A stretch of 62,000 nucleotides of DNA from Cristatella mucedo (Eukaryota > Bryozoa > Phylactolaemata > Cristatellidae), in NCBI GenBank assembly GCA_009760855.2, contig WPIO01000029.1:4515001-4577000 (forward strand), written 5' to 3'. A model generated the notes under the pieces. That model saw only the letters and a list, made by a program, of their open reading frames with translations, was not told where the DNA came from and searched no databases. Below are positions 52,000 through 62,000 of the stretch, piece after piece. The translations under genes were made by a program, and so were the position numbers. Numbering within the stretch: the stretch's first letter is position 1; the number at the start of each line of letters is the position of its first letter.

Positions 52000-54900
52000 G
52001 TAACTGGCTGACCGTAATGAGCGTGCCGGGCACTCCTGATACGCCAGCCTACGCCACCTTGGCTCTGTCGCCATCTTGCATCGCACACACGTCAGCTGCA
52101 AGGTCAGCGCACAGTGCGCGAGCTTTGTTCAACAGTCCGGCCACATGTCAACGATGAAGAGTACGACGGCACTGCTAGGCTGGTGCGCGACTTCGAGCAA
52201 GGCGTAGGCCAAGATTTGCATCAGAAGCTGTTGAAGCGTGCAGCAACAAAAAGGAACTGGGTATGTAGCCACTCTCCGAATAAGCGAGCGCAAAGTATAA
52301 TGCTCTCATGTGGCAGAAACGACATGCCATGTAGTGATGCTGCACGTCTTTTTGTCTGTGTACCTGTACAGTCTGCTTTGTCATACCATGCATGCATGGT
52401 CAATAGCTGTCTCCTATAGTCGCACGGATGTATTTTCTCTTTGGGTTCACTTTCTGGGCAACGACTAGTGGTGAATGCATAGGTTTCTGCCGATATTTGT
52501 GCTCATATTAACTTAATGTAAATGCATGCTGAGCAGTGGTCATTTGAACACATATTCATTGAACCTCGCATACTTGAGGGAATATATATCACTTGAAATG
52601 CTTCTCAGTGAATTGGAAGGTGATGAGTCAGGCTCTGATTTACCGAAACAAATTTATCATCAACGTGACATCAAATGCTGCAGTGCTGCAATTCTGTTGC
52701 TTTATATCTTTATTGCAAGTGTTTTAATTAATTTAACCGTTAACGTAAAATTAAATGCACATTTCAACGCAAGGCCAGTTTTCGTAATAGCTGTATTCAA
52801 ACTCAGGATGTGGCAAAGACAAGCAAGTAGCCGAGCTGGTTTGGTCCAGCAGTCAAGGTGCTCACCCCGACCAAGGTCTGGCCGAGGTCGTGGGCTCGAG
52901 CCCCGAGGCATGAGGTGCTATACAAATGAATTTTATTTATTTATTTATTTTACTGAAAACATTGACCTTGCACAGCTAACCATTGAATGGCTGTGTTATT
53001 TTGCCTAAGCTCTATATGTGACCCTAGAAGGCATTCATCCATATCAGGTAAAATCATAACCAGAGCTTTCATCGTTTGATGAGTATTGCTTAATGTGTAC
53101 AGAAGTATTAGCAAAGAAAAGCCTGTCCGTCTGTTCCTGACAGTGGCATGAAAGGCACAGCACGGCAGACTTCTTTTATCTAGCGTGACTGACTTTGGTT
53201 ATTTACATTACATACCTATTATAACATGGATTTGTCTCAGTGGTTTTTATACTCATCCGAAAAAAGTTAGTAATGAAACTGCCGAAAATCACCGACACTC
53301 TGCCCTTGGCTATTTCGTGACCCGCTCTCCCAGAACCTGTGCTCACGACTCCACATGCACTACTAAAAGCCGCTCTGCTCCTTATCCTAGTCAGCAGTGC
53401 ACATTCCTCCAGCCACAAGCTTTCCCCGTTCTGACTTCTTTCATCCGTATCCCAAAAATGAAGCTCCGGGGTTCTGGCCCAACATTAGTGACCCCATTCG
53501 TTGTGCCGATCATCGCAATTGTCGTTGTGGCAGAGTGCGGGATATATGGCATCGCTCTGCTACAGAGTAGACTTAACAAAAATTGATTTAATGTGTCGTA
53601 CTATCTCGGCTGCGTAGCATGCATCGGTGCATGTTCTAGCTGGCTTATCCACCACACCAAAGCACTGCAAGCATGATGCATTTGCACAACTGCCCCAGGC
53701 CGACCTGGTGAAGCACCCCGGCAAATGTGTCTTATTTGATTGATTCCCGGAGGGGCAGTTCAGCTGGTAGTCGGCGATTTCTGTCGGAAAGGGATGGTGA
53801 ATTTTGCACCATCCCATAGATGTGGCTCTTGCCCTAGAATGTGGCAGAGAGTTTCACACCATGGTTCTTCAAAGCAGTTGGAGTTATAATCGATAGACAC
53901 AAGGCAAGTTTGAGAATATACAGTTTTGGGTTACAATACCGTTCATTGTTCCCCACATGCCGATCAGGTAAGTGGTGCATTGAAAACGAATAGTAAGAAT
54001 ACGTTTGTATAGCTCCCTCAGAGAACCAAAGTTCAGTGGTTCATCGGATGACCTTTGTCCGTTCGCATCAATACTCTGGAGTCTCCAACTGAGAAAGGAT
54101 CTGAACGTTGAATCAGATTAAAGCGTTTGGAAGAGCTATTCTCATGAAGCCAAATTGTTTTCAAGCCCTGCCACAAGCTGTACTTTGGAAAGGGGCAGAA
54201 TGGTGAAGGCATGCTTTGCTGTTGGAAGGGGAACAGTATTGGAGTAGAAGCCGTCAAAGTAGGGGAGATTCAGCAGGTAGTCCTTGAATCTTGTAACAAT
54301 ACGCATGAAGGATTAGTTGGAGGAGTCTTCAATCAGTTGTCAGAGCCTACATCTGGACAACCTCCCATAATGGGAGGATGCTTAGCCGGTGGAGAATGAT
54401 AATGATCTATATTCAGGCAAAGTTGGGAACTAGACAGATGATTGGTGGGTATTTACCAGCACAATGTAGCATCACCTTAACTGCTGACTGACACCACTTC
54501 TCTCTGACCTGCATTGGCTACCAGTCAAGCAACGGATCGACTTCAAAGTTTTGTCACTCACTTTTAAGTCACTTCATTCTTTGGCTCCAGCCTATCTCTC
54601 AGATCTACTCCCCCACCAGGCCAAGCATCGTACCACCGCTTCTCGGAATCCAACAATTTACCAATATCTCGTAAAAATCTCAAATCTTTTGGAGACCATG
54701 CATTTAGTTCACATGCTTCCAAAGTCTGGAACTCCCTCCCGACTTCCGTCTGAACTTCCCCTGACTTGACCACATTTAACCAGAACTTAAAAGCACACCT
54801 ATTTAGGACAGCATTTAATGGGTCCCTGTGATTCGTCCTTCATATGCTTATGCATGCTGACACTGTGAATGCTGCCACTAACCACATTTGCATGGTGACT

Positions 54901-57900
54901 CTGTGCATGTAACCCCTAACCATGTTATTCATGATTATCAAGCATGATATTACTCACCAATCAATTGCATTTCCCTTTGCAGCAAATGTAAAGCGCCTAG
55001 AAAGAGACTGAGTTCTCTGAGGGCGCTTTATCAAGTGCACTATTATTATTACTATTTATTATTAAAAATAAAAATTACCTGCTTCTCATTGTACTTTGTC
55101 TTTCGTGTGCTTTTGCTTGCTGAAACTCTGTGTGTGCGTGCGTGCGCGCGCGTATTATCGCTAATCCATTGACATGCTTTCTTTTCAGCATGTTTAAAGT
55201 CCTCAGAAAGATATTTAGCTCTCTTAGTGAGCTACAAAGTTTTTTTATTATTATTATTATCGACCTGAAGATGGCTGTAGGTCAACTTGGCTACTCCATT
55301 GCCCCCTTTTGATTGGCTGCCTGTAAAACGGTCAACCCTTGGGCCCCCTCCTTGACACTGTCCTGGCTATGCCTAAAGGTCACAGCATGGCCCCTCCTTG
55401 GCACAGTCCTGGGTATGCCTACATCCTCTACTCAACTCTCTCAGACCTCTTTTTTTTTAGCTTACTTATCTACTAGCGCTGTTCAAGTTTCTGTCCTCTT
55501 CCGTGGCACAGAGCGCTTGTCATGCAAGTTCGAGCCCTGCATACTAGCCGGCAGGGTGTCTTGTGAGTCTCGTCAACTGGGTTCTGTGGGCTTAGCAAGT
55601 GGTTAGATTGGTCGACCTGGCAGTTGGGCAACTTCAGCGCAGCTCTTCGGTCTGACTCGGTGAGTCTTGGGGCTTAGTGCCCCAACATATTTCTGCATTT
55701 TTAAACTGCCTCTGCATTTGTTGAGCATGTGTGAACTTAGCACACCAGACACGAGGTTGTCTTAATCGAAGTGAGATGGCTCTTCCATTTTTTTTGCTAG
55801 CTGGAGGACTGGTGGTTCTCGTATGCGTATCTGCAACTACGGGATCCCATCTCACCACTGATGAACTTCGGCGGAGCGGGACCGTACTTTCTTCACTCCT
55901 GGCCTCCTATGGAAGGAACGCAGATCGAGCGGTGTTCGCTGGCCATCTACTTCATGCTCAAGCACTGGCAGCTGCTGCGAGCGTATGTCGCTGACCTGCT
56001 GCCTCACGCTGGTGCTCGCTTCACAGCGCCTACGATTCCCTCACCCCAGATAGCTGCAGAGTTGGCTTGGTTGCATTCTTTAAGAATTGCAACTGCGCTC
56101 GATGCCCCGCAAGCTCAAACGAAAGCTACACGAAGCTGGCAGCTTGCGTTAGCTGAAACATTTGGTTTTACGACCTGCCGCTTGCGCAGGCCCGATCTTT
56201 ATGAATATAATGAGTGAGCACTAGTTGGCAGCTTCTGCCTTGTCGAAGGGTTCGCCGACGGCAGCATCTTCAATCTACCTGCTTTCGTATGAACGTATGG
56301 AAGAGAGGAAGAGTGTGCCTTCGAGGTCGGCATCGTGCACGGTGTGCAATTACCCGCTTTGCATGCTGAATGCCGATAGTATAACGATTCTTTGCTGTCC
56401 CAGCTTGGGAGGGGGAAGTGCTCTGCTCATCGTTTTAATCTAACTTATGGACTTCGGGAAATTTAAGTATTTGCTCTTGATAGGTTTCTTTTGTTTTCTG
56501 GCGACGTTAGTATTGTGTGCCCCTGCTACTGTTTTGAATCTCTACTTGACGGTTATAAGTTTTGAGCGTTTAAAAGTTTGATTCAGAAGATTACCTCAAC
56601 CATTGGTTTTATTTTCGTCCAATATCCGTGATTATTGGATATCTCTTTTTTGGTTGGCTAAAGATCTTGCAAGCTCCCTGGCTCTGCTAGGATTGGGCTA
56701 TTGTAATTCATTATTAGCAGTCTACCGAAAAATACAGCGTGCTGCACCCTGGTTTGGCTTAGAAGTTAAGGTGCTCGCCCTTGACGATGAAGGTCTTGGG
56801 CTCGAGCCCTGCAGCACATGTGAAGCACCTGGATAGAGATCAAGTTCTCTCATGGCGCTTTATTATATAGTTGGTGATGAATATTGAAACGTGTGCTTGC
56901 TACATTGGTTAGATTTTGTCAGTTTTTGAGATTGTTAGTGGTTCCTAAATTATAAGCGTTACTAGCCTGAAATATCACAATCCATGGTTTAGACCATACT
57001 AATTGGACATCTGTTTTGATAGTGATGATCAGTCAGCTGTAATCTGGATTTCGAACCGGTGCATTTTACGCTGTGCCTGGTTCTGTACACACTTGCATTT
57101 CTATAGCTAGTACAGTTCTGTACACACTTGCATTTTGCAGCCCTTGTGGATAGATGACACCACTCTTTGGGCTTAGAAGCCACCTCAGGCGTTGCAATAT
57201 CCTTCAGGATGTCTGAGTATTTATGCATGACAATGCTCTGACATAATAAGAGAAATGCAGGCTGTTATGATTCTCGGTTACCTAACAGAAATGCTGATAA
57301 TTGCTTAGGATACAATCTGGCTTTAGAGACTGAATTTGTCAATTATTGGCTGTGGTTTATAAGCATCATTATATTGTGTTGATCATTTAAGTCGTCATGA
57401 CTCTCATCTTAATCTTAGAATAATGGTAGCACACGTTGTCCCTCTTCTCTTTGTAGTGATTGGATCACTTTATTACTTAAATCAGCTGCCATTTGGTACG
57501 TTGAGCACTTAAACTTTAGTCAAAACGAGAAACATGTTCATGTTGGCAGCACAGCCAGTGCAGGAGAGCTACTGAGGACGATGGAGGAGCAAGTACAGGT
57601 GTCATCAATTGCCCTTTTGGCACCAGGAGTAAATTAACTGTCATTGCATGAGGCTTCTATGCACTTGACCTCAAAACAAAGAAATTTGCGATAGCCATGA
57701 AACACAGGAAGTAGTAGTCCTAAAGTGTCCGGGCAACTGATTGTGCTCAAGCAGCTCATCTAGGAGCAAATGCTACGTTGCCATGGCAGGCCTGGAAGAT
57801 ATATCTATCAGCATTTTGACTTGTATTCCCAGTTTATGTAGGAGCTACAGAAAAGTGGGTAATGCATCTATTTACCAAAATAAGTTTGGTGGACAGCAAA

Positions 57901-60900
57901 GTGCTGTGCTAGGGCTGAAAGGCACAGATAAAAATAAAATAGGTCGTGGTCGGCTGATTCAACAATCTCATTTATGTAGTAGAAAGAGCTTAAACGTCTA
58001 TCACTTCGCTTTCAGCGGGCAATAAATGATTGCCTTTTTCAGAGTTCAAGCCCATGGCTTGGATCAATAGTTCTTAGCACCTTGCCTCAGTGCTAAGAGT
58101 CATGGCCACATATTACCGTAGGCAATACAGGATTCGAATCCACTACCTGGACTGTGAATTGTGAACACACCTTACTTTATACCTGGCCTTAGACCTAGGG
58201 CTATGCTAAGCTGGAAAAGGGTTATGAGATAATGTCACATGCATTAGCTAGCATCAATTTTTATTCCATAAAAGGATTACTTTTGTAGTTATGGCTGTTC
58301 GTTCCAGTGACTAGTGGAAGGTGTGTCTTGTTAGAGTGCCCAGCTCAACTCACATTTGTGACACCGAAGGTGATCTCAAGTGGTTTTAAATAATAAGCAG
58401 CCTCTGCATTTTGTAGAGTTGCTTTACGGTGTGTCAATGTAATTGACTGTAGATCAACATGCTTGACTGGTGATTAGCCTGTCTCTTACCCTCTTGAGAT
58501 GGCTGGCTGGAACCCCAGCCTCAGACCATCCAGACCTGAGGCATCCACGGTAGGCTTTTACAAGGCTAGCTGGTTATGCATGGGCACGAATTTTACGATT
58601 TTAAGCAACAGGTATTATTCTGAACTAGTTCCATCTCTCGAGTGGAAGCCAGTGGTTTTCTATAAGTAGGTTGGTTGACAGCTGGTGATTGCTACTTCTG
58701 TTGACCAGCCCACCCTCCAGTTCAGCAACATTTTTAGAGGATTTAATGTTTTCTTTTACAAACCATCGAAGAGCCATAGTGGTATTCAATTTTCAGCCAC
58801 TGAAATTACCCCATTGGGTAACACCTAACTAGAATATATGGGATGACAAATCTGCTGGCGATGTTGGAGGTTTTTGTCTTATGACTTAAGGGTAAATGTC
58901 GAGAAAATATGGAAACAATTTGATTTGTCCAACACTCGAATATCTTTTTATGGTACCTTTCAATAGATAAACAAGCTATGAGTGGTATCAAACGTTTTGA
59001 CGATTTCCAAATAAAAGGAAAAGATAATCATGTAAACCAACCCTGTCCATCCGGAAGTAAACCGGAAGCAACATATCTACCTATAAACAATTTACCGATT
59101 GATCCCAGCATCATATGTGACTTGTTTCCCAACTTATTAAAAACTGATACATTGAGGTACTTGTTTACAGCTTGTTGAGGTGTAAGCTAGTTACTTTTTA
59201 ATAGTTTCATTTACAGTGTAGCTTTGTGCCTTGTAAAAAGAATCCTTAACTTGGCCGATACTTAACGGATCAACGTAAACTTTGAAATGTATGTTCATGT
59301 CTGCTTGACATCACTGCATTAATTTATTTCTGATTTCGATTGGATAAGTGTTGTTATATATGTCCATGACCGCAGGAAATATAGCTCCAGGACGTTTGAT
59401 GACGTGTGTACCAATACCTATTTAATCAAAGTAAAATCAACTACTACCGTGGTGGTACCGGCAGACATGAACTCACATGCCAAATTTAGTCAAGTATTGG
59501 CCGAGTTATATATTTTAAAGGGCACAATACTATACTGGAAATGAAGCAGTTCAAAAGTCGCAAGCAAGCACCTCCACAAGCTGCAAACAGGTATCTCAAT
59601 GTACCAAGGTTTAACAAGTTAACACAAAGCATATATGATGCTGGATTCGGTAAATTTGTTGTTTATAGATATGTTGCTTGAGGTTTATTTCCGGTTTAGA
59701 TATGGTTTGCGTGATCATCTTTTTCCTTTATTTGCAAATTTTCAAAACGTTTGATGTCTTCCTAACGTGTTTTCTTCGTGAAATGTACCCCAAACCAATA
59801 TTCAATCGTTGGACACATTTTATTTCCATATTTTCTTGACATTTGCCTTATATTGGTTCTGTTTTATGCTGACTTAAGATCGCTATACCTTTGAGTTGCT
59901 CTACTAGTGAAAACTCCAGCATACATCTGTTACAAGTGAACCCTGCTTAAACAAGACAGTGGCTCTGTTTGGGACCGACCGACTTTGTAGTTGGGGAGTG
60001 AATAAATAGCTGCTGTACTCTGTTGCACTACCGTCGAGCAGGTCTGCAGGGGTCATGCTCCAGAGGTTACCTGGACTAAAGAGCGTTTGCTAATAGTATA
60101 GCTGAATGAAATTGATTTTGCCTCTGCTGTGAAGCTCATAGCCCACCATATGATAAATTTAAAATTCAGTTGATAGTCAGCTATGGAATGCCTATCGACA
60201 ACACATATTGGATACTTACGTCTTGGTAGCTCCTATTAACTCTGTCTTTGCTCTGCAGGGAGAAGCTTGTCGTTGACCGTGGTGCCCAAGGTCGCGAGCC
60301 GTGGTCCATGGATCAGTTCAGGAGGCTTTATAATACTTGTCGAATTCCAGGGCTTAAGGAAGATAAAATCATTTCTTACTTCAAGACAGGTAGGTACTGC
60401 TAGCTGCCGTTGTTAAGGGATGGGCTCTATAACACCTTGCATGTCATGTTTCTTGTGCATAGGCAGTTGAATGAGGACCTGAAAATCATAGCCAGCTGCA
60501 TTTCCATGCATTGCTCGGACAGCTGCTATTGGCTAGTCAGCTCAGCTTTGATGGGTCTTTATGACTTTTTCCTTTTACTTGATTCTAGTGTAATGTCTAC
60601 ATACAAGCCAGCCAAAACTAGGAAGCAGTCTTGAGTAGCCTGCTTTACAAGGGTAAAGAAAAGTTCAATTAAAAGGATTGCTCCATCAAAGCTTAGATTG
60701 ATACCTCTATATTGCCTTTGTAGACCATGCTTTGCCTTTGCCTTGAGCTCCAAGTTTATCTAGTTATTAAGTACTTATTCAGGACGATCAGTTCAGCCCA
60801 TTCTCGATAAGTCAGTATTTCCAGGTCAACCTCGATACACAATGTTCCACTGGCATGCCCCCATACAATTTCCTTGGAAACTTATACTTCGTCTACCATT

Positions 60901-61560
60901 TAAGGACTGGGTCAAATGGCTGCAAGGACAGTCAACGTGCTGTTTGTATTTTACTCAATGTTTGTGCTGGTCATCAGAAGAGTAGGTACCCATGATATTT
61001 GATATTCTTGTGTCCGGTTTGTTTTTCCGGACGTTGATAGGTATTTATGCGTGAATGAATATTTTTCAATATCTACTCTTTTGAACGGAACTCGCTTGTG
61101 TAATTTCGTAGCTGCACTGTTGGGTTTGCTGTTTGTGGGTGTTGTACAATGCATATATTGGCTACTCATTGTGGATCAGTTCCGAACAGTTGGCAGCATT
61201 TTTGGAGTATCCACTCGCACCTACAGGTCGGTGCATCACACAATTTTGTGCATTGCTGCTTATTCAAAAATTGATCAGCTAAGGGCTGCATTTGTAGTCT
61301 GATTGATATTCGGCAATTTTGTTGTTTACTCGTCGCTTTGACATGTAGAGACCGAAGGGCATGCGCCAAAGCACGTGATCATAGCATGCCGTGGGCGCCT
61401 GTTCAAGCTTGATGCAATCAACGCTGGGGCTGCAGAGGATCCTCTAGCTCCGCCGGAACTGCAGCATCAACTGCAGGCCATACGCTGGCGCTGCGATACC
61501 GAGGCTCGTGGCCCAGGCATAGGTGCTCTGACTGGAGCACCTAGGAGCCGGTGGTATGAG
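51862..61560 (+). CDS. CROT: peroxisomal carnitine O-octanoyltransferase, N-terminal part (gene continues right)
   Basis: Join 51862-51999, 52136-52260, 55801-55982, 60259-60389 and 61349-61560. From ATG 51870 this is exactly 260 codons with compatible phases (1, 0, 2, 1). CROT-type motifs appear in order: RLPSLPVPQLQQTLKKYLES (24-43), VGQDLHQKLLKRA (near 70), W-LEDWW (85-90), FGGAGPYFLHSWPPMEGTQ (near 110), WSMDQFRRLYNTCRIPG (near 160), GHAPKHVIIACRGRLFKLD (near 195), PPELQHQL (near 220) and GPGIGALT (near 245). The family transfers medium-chain acyl groups between CoA and carnitine in peroxisomes. The catalytic His region and the C-terminus lie beyond the window. CROT fits better than CRAT or CPT because of the LPSLPVP...LKKYLES start and PPELQHQL. 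Confidence 0.92.
52136..52260 (+). CDS. CROT: CROT second coding exon
   Basis: The acceptor is TTTGTTCAACAG|TC and the donor AACTGG|GTATGT. It encodes VRPHVNDEEYDGTARLV and continues to KRNW. Intron 1 is only about 136 bases. Confidence 0.9.
52828..52950 (+). mobile_element. tRNA-derived SINE (family A) in a CROT intron
   Basis: Head TAGCCGAGCTGGTTTGGTCC, then GGCCGAGGTCGTGGGCTCGAGCCCC (in two blocks) and a shortened tail GGTGCTATACAAATGAATT followed by (TTTA)n. Confidence 0.85.
54000..54035 (-). mobile_element. very short LINE/SINE tail remnant
   Basis: GTTTGTATAGCTCCCTCAGAGAACC on the + strand (in two blocks) matches the reversed tail. Nothing further was recognised to its right. Confidence 0.45.
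54485..55068 (+). mobile_element. 5'-truncated LINE copy in a CROT intron
   Basis: It begins at the CACCACTTCTCTCTGACCTGCA block, continues with VLSLTFKSLHSLAPAYLSDL-type coding, WNSLP, LRTAF and 3' UTR, and ends with the hairpin tail and (ATT)n. It is in the same orientation as CROT. Confidence 0.9.
55185..55258 (+). mobile_element. LINE-like 3'-tail fragment
   Basis: GTTTAAAGTCCTCAGAAAGA, TTAGCTCTCTTAGTGAGCT and (ATT)n form a decayed version of the tail hairpin. Confidence 0.6.
55325..55420. repeat. short tandem duplication, unit about 45 bp
   Basis: CCCTCCTTGACACTGTCCTGG-type sequence and TATGCCTA recur once: near 55340 and again near 55390. Confidence 0.7.
55801..55982 (+). CDS. CROT: CROT third coding exon
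   Basis: The acceptor is CATTTTTTTTGCTAG|CTG and the donor CGAGC|GTATGT, ending in phase 2. It encodes LEDWWFSYAYLQLRDP through SWPPMEGTQIERCSLA to WQLLR. In the first part, a second frame is open (ALPFFLLAGGLVVLVC), which is a shadow. Confidence 0.93.
56745..56870 (+). mobile_element. tRNA-derived SINE (family A) in CROT intron 3
   Basis: Head TTTGGCTTAGAAGTTAAGGT, B-box GGGCTCGAGCCC, then GTGAAGCACCTGGATAGAGA and CAAGTTCTCTCATGGCGCTT, the complete LINE-like tail. Confidence 0.88.
57083..57138. repeat. small direct repeat
   Basis: TTCTGTACACACTTGCATTT occurs twice, about 37 bases apart (about 57081 and 57116). Confidence 0.85.
57970..58110 (-). mobile_element. SINE-like element (family B) in CROT intron 3
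   Basis: GTAGTAGAAAGAGCTTAAAC, GTCTATCACTTCGCTTTCAG, a reversed B-box GAGTTCAAGCCC and TTAGCACCTTGCCTC. A second decayed head (ATTCGAATCC) follows at about 58131. Confidence 0.65.
58890..59848. mobile_element. about 960-bp imperfect palindrome (long-inverted-repeat element)
   Basis: The left arm from 58891 (GGTAAATGTCGAGAAAATAT) matches the right arm read in reverse from 59847 (GGCAAATGTCAAGAAAATAT). Further blocks match in mirrored order: ATCAAACGTTTTGA (58987 versus about 59750), GCAACATATCTA (59068 versus about 59680), CAGCATCATAT (about 59106 versus 59640), TACATTGAG.TAC.TGTTT.CAGCTTGT (about 59150 versus 59590, in blocks), TTCATTT.CAGT.TAG (about 59207 versus 59537) and GTTCATGTCTGC (59293 versus 59461-59472 reversed). 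The symmetry centre is near 59370-59380. This structure suits a foldback-type DNA transposon. Target duplication and exact ends are not settled. It lies in CROT intron 3. Confidence 0.85.
60259..60389 (+). CDS. CROT: CROT fourth coding exon
   Basis: The acceptor is TTTGCTCTGCAG|GG and the donor AAGACAG|GTAGGT, ending in phase 1. It encodes EKLVVDRGAQGREP, then WSMDQFRRLYNTCRIPGLK and SYFKT. Confidence 0.94.
61349..61560 (+). CDS. CROT: CROT fifth coding exon
   Basis: The acceptor is GACATGTAG|AG and the donor TATGAG|GTGAGA, in phase 0. It encodes ETEGHAPKHVIIACRGRLF, PPELQHQLQAIRWRC and GPGIGALTGAPRSRWYE. The next exon is outside the window. Confidence 0.94.
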
Positions 61561-61714
61561 GTGAGATGCTGGCGACAGCTTATTGGTCAGCACTAGCTGC
61601 CACTCTTTGCTCTGAGTGGATGGGACCCTCTTTTCGACACGAAAAAATCTGGTGCAGTAGTGTAACTCAACACTTGTCTCTACGTTCCCTTAACTTGATG
61701 GACATGCCTGCATC

Positions 61715-61870
61715 GTAGCCTAGAAGTAAGGTGCTTACACTATGTGACCCAGGTCCTGGGTTAGAGTCTTGCAGTGGATAATCCCGTATTGTCTGCTGAA
61801 AGCGGGCATCCTTAATGCCACGGACAAGCTGCTGATTTTGGCAGAATCGGTGAGCGGCATTTCATACGTT
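61715..61870 (+). mobile_element. SINE-like element (family B)
   Basis: TAGCCTAGAAGTAAGGTGC (A-box-like), a decayed B-box GGGTTAGAGTC, then CAGTGGATAATCC and TGCTGAAAGCGGGC. The 3' part is less clear. It lies in the CROT intron after the last visible exon. Confidence 0.55.
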
Positions 61871-62000
61871 GCTCATTTGCTATGTGTAGGCCGGCTCCTG
61901 CTCTTTGATGGGTACCGGTTGAAGATGTAGCTGAGAATAAATTGCCTGTATACATATATGCTGAAGTAAAGCTAAAACTCGTGTTCTTAACAACGTTTTC

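Noticed and set aside
51862-61560. Assignment as carnitine acetyltransferase (CRAT) or CPT1/CPT2
   Set aside because: The N-terminal LPSLPVP...LKKYLES motif with LHQKLL.RA and the PPELQHQL block fit octanoyltransferase better, and no N-terminal membrane segments typical of CPT1 are present.

Overview
This is a window of nuclear DNA from an animal, most likely an invertebrate; the sequence does not let me name the phylum. The evidence is spliced genes with GT-AG introns, animal gene families (a TRIM-NHL ubiquitin ligase, the exosome cofactor MPHOSPH6, peroxisomal carnitine octanoyltransferase), CR1/L2-type LINEs, tRNA-derived SINEs, DNA transposons and long dinucleotide microsatellites. There are no operons, CRISPR arrays or bacterial signals.

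Three genes can be reconstructed, all on the + strand. (1) A TRIM-NHL protein in four coding exons (12614-12990, 14675-14954, 17414-17788, 19007-20065; 696 aa) has a C3HC4 RING, a type-2 B-box, a coiled coil, a filamin/ABP280 domain and six NHL repeats. (2) MPHOSPH6 has five coding exons (36357-36419, 38232-38350, 38909-38999, 40396-40490, 41459-41687; 198 aa). (3) The 5' part of CROT has five coding exons (51862-51999, 52136-52260, 55801-55982, 60259-60389, 61349-61560; 260 codons), and the gene runs off the right edge. A possible 3'-terminal exon of another gene sits at the left edge (1-108, with AATAAA at 195-200). A 59-codon orphan ORF lies at 11482-11661.

Much of the rest is transposon-derived. 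One LINE lineage (with relatives) supplies about two dozen copies, mostly 5'-truncated 3' ends carrying the C-terminus of the reverse transcriptase and a hairpin-forming tail followed by (ATT)n. Two copies are long: about 4690-8330 (+) and 26100-28145 (-), with endonuclease motifs and, in the first, reverse-transcriptase motifs. Both are broken by later insertions. Two tRNA-like SINE families are present; the first borrows its 3' tail from the LINE. Intron 2 of the TRIM gene holds two well-delimited non-autonomous DNA transposons: a pogo/Tigger-like element with a TA duplication (15510-16186) and an element with inverted arrays of a 14-bp repeat and a perfect 9-bp target duplication (16578-17216). 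CROT intron 3 holds an approximately 960-bp imperfect palindrome (58890-59848). A diverged tandem array of roughly 170-190-bp units lies at about 21690-23070. A GC- and CpG-rich segment with GA microsatellites (about 1700-2910) may be a promoter region.

The genes are not obviously functionally linked: one is a ubiquitin ligase or RNA-binding TRIM, one is a nuclear RNA exosome cofactor and one is a peroxisomal fatty-acyl carnitine transferase. The clearest novelty is in the mobile elements: the 14-bp-repeat-ended element, the giant palindrome, the nucleosome-length array, the shared LINE/SINE tail hairpin, and an antisense ORF conserved between two LINE 5' regions.
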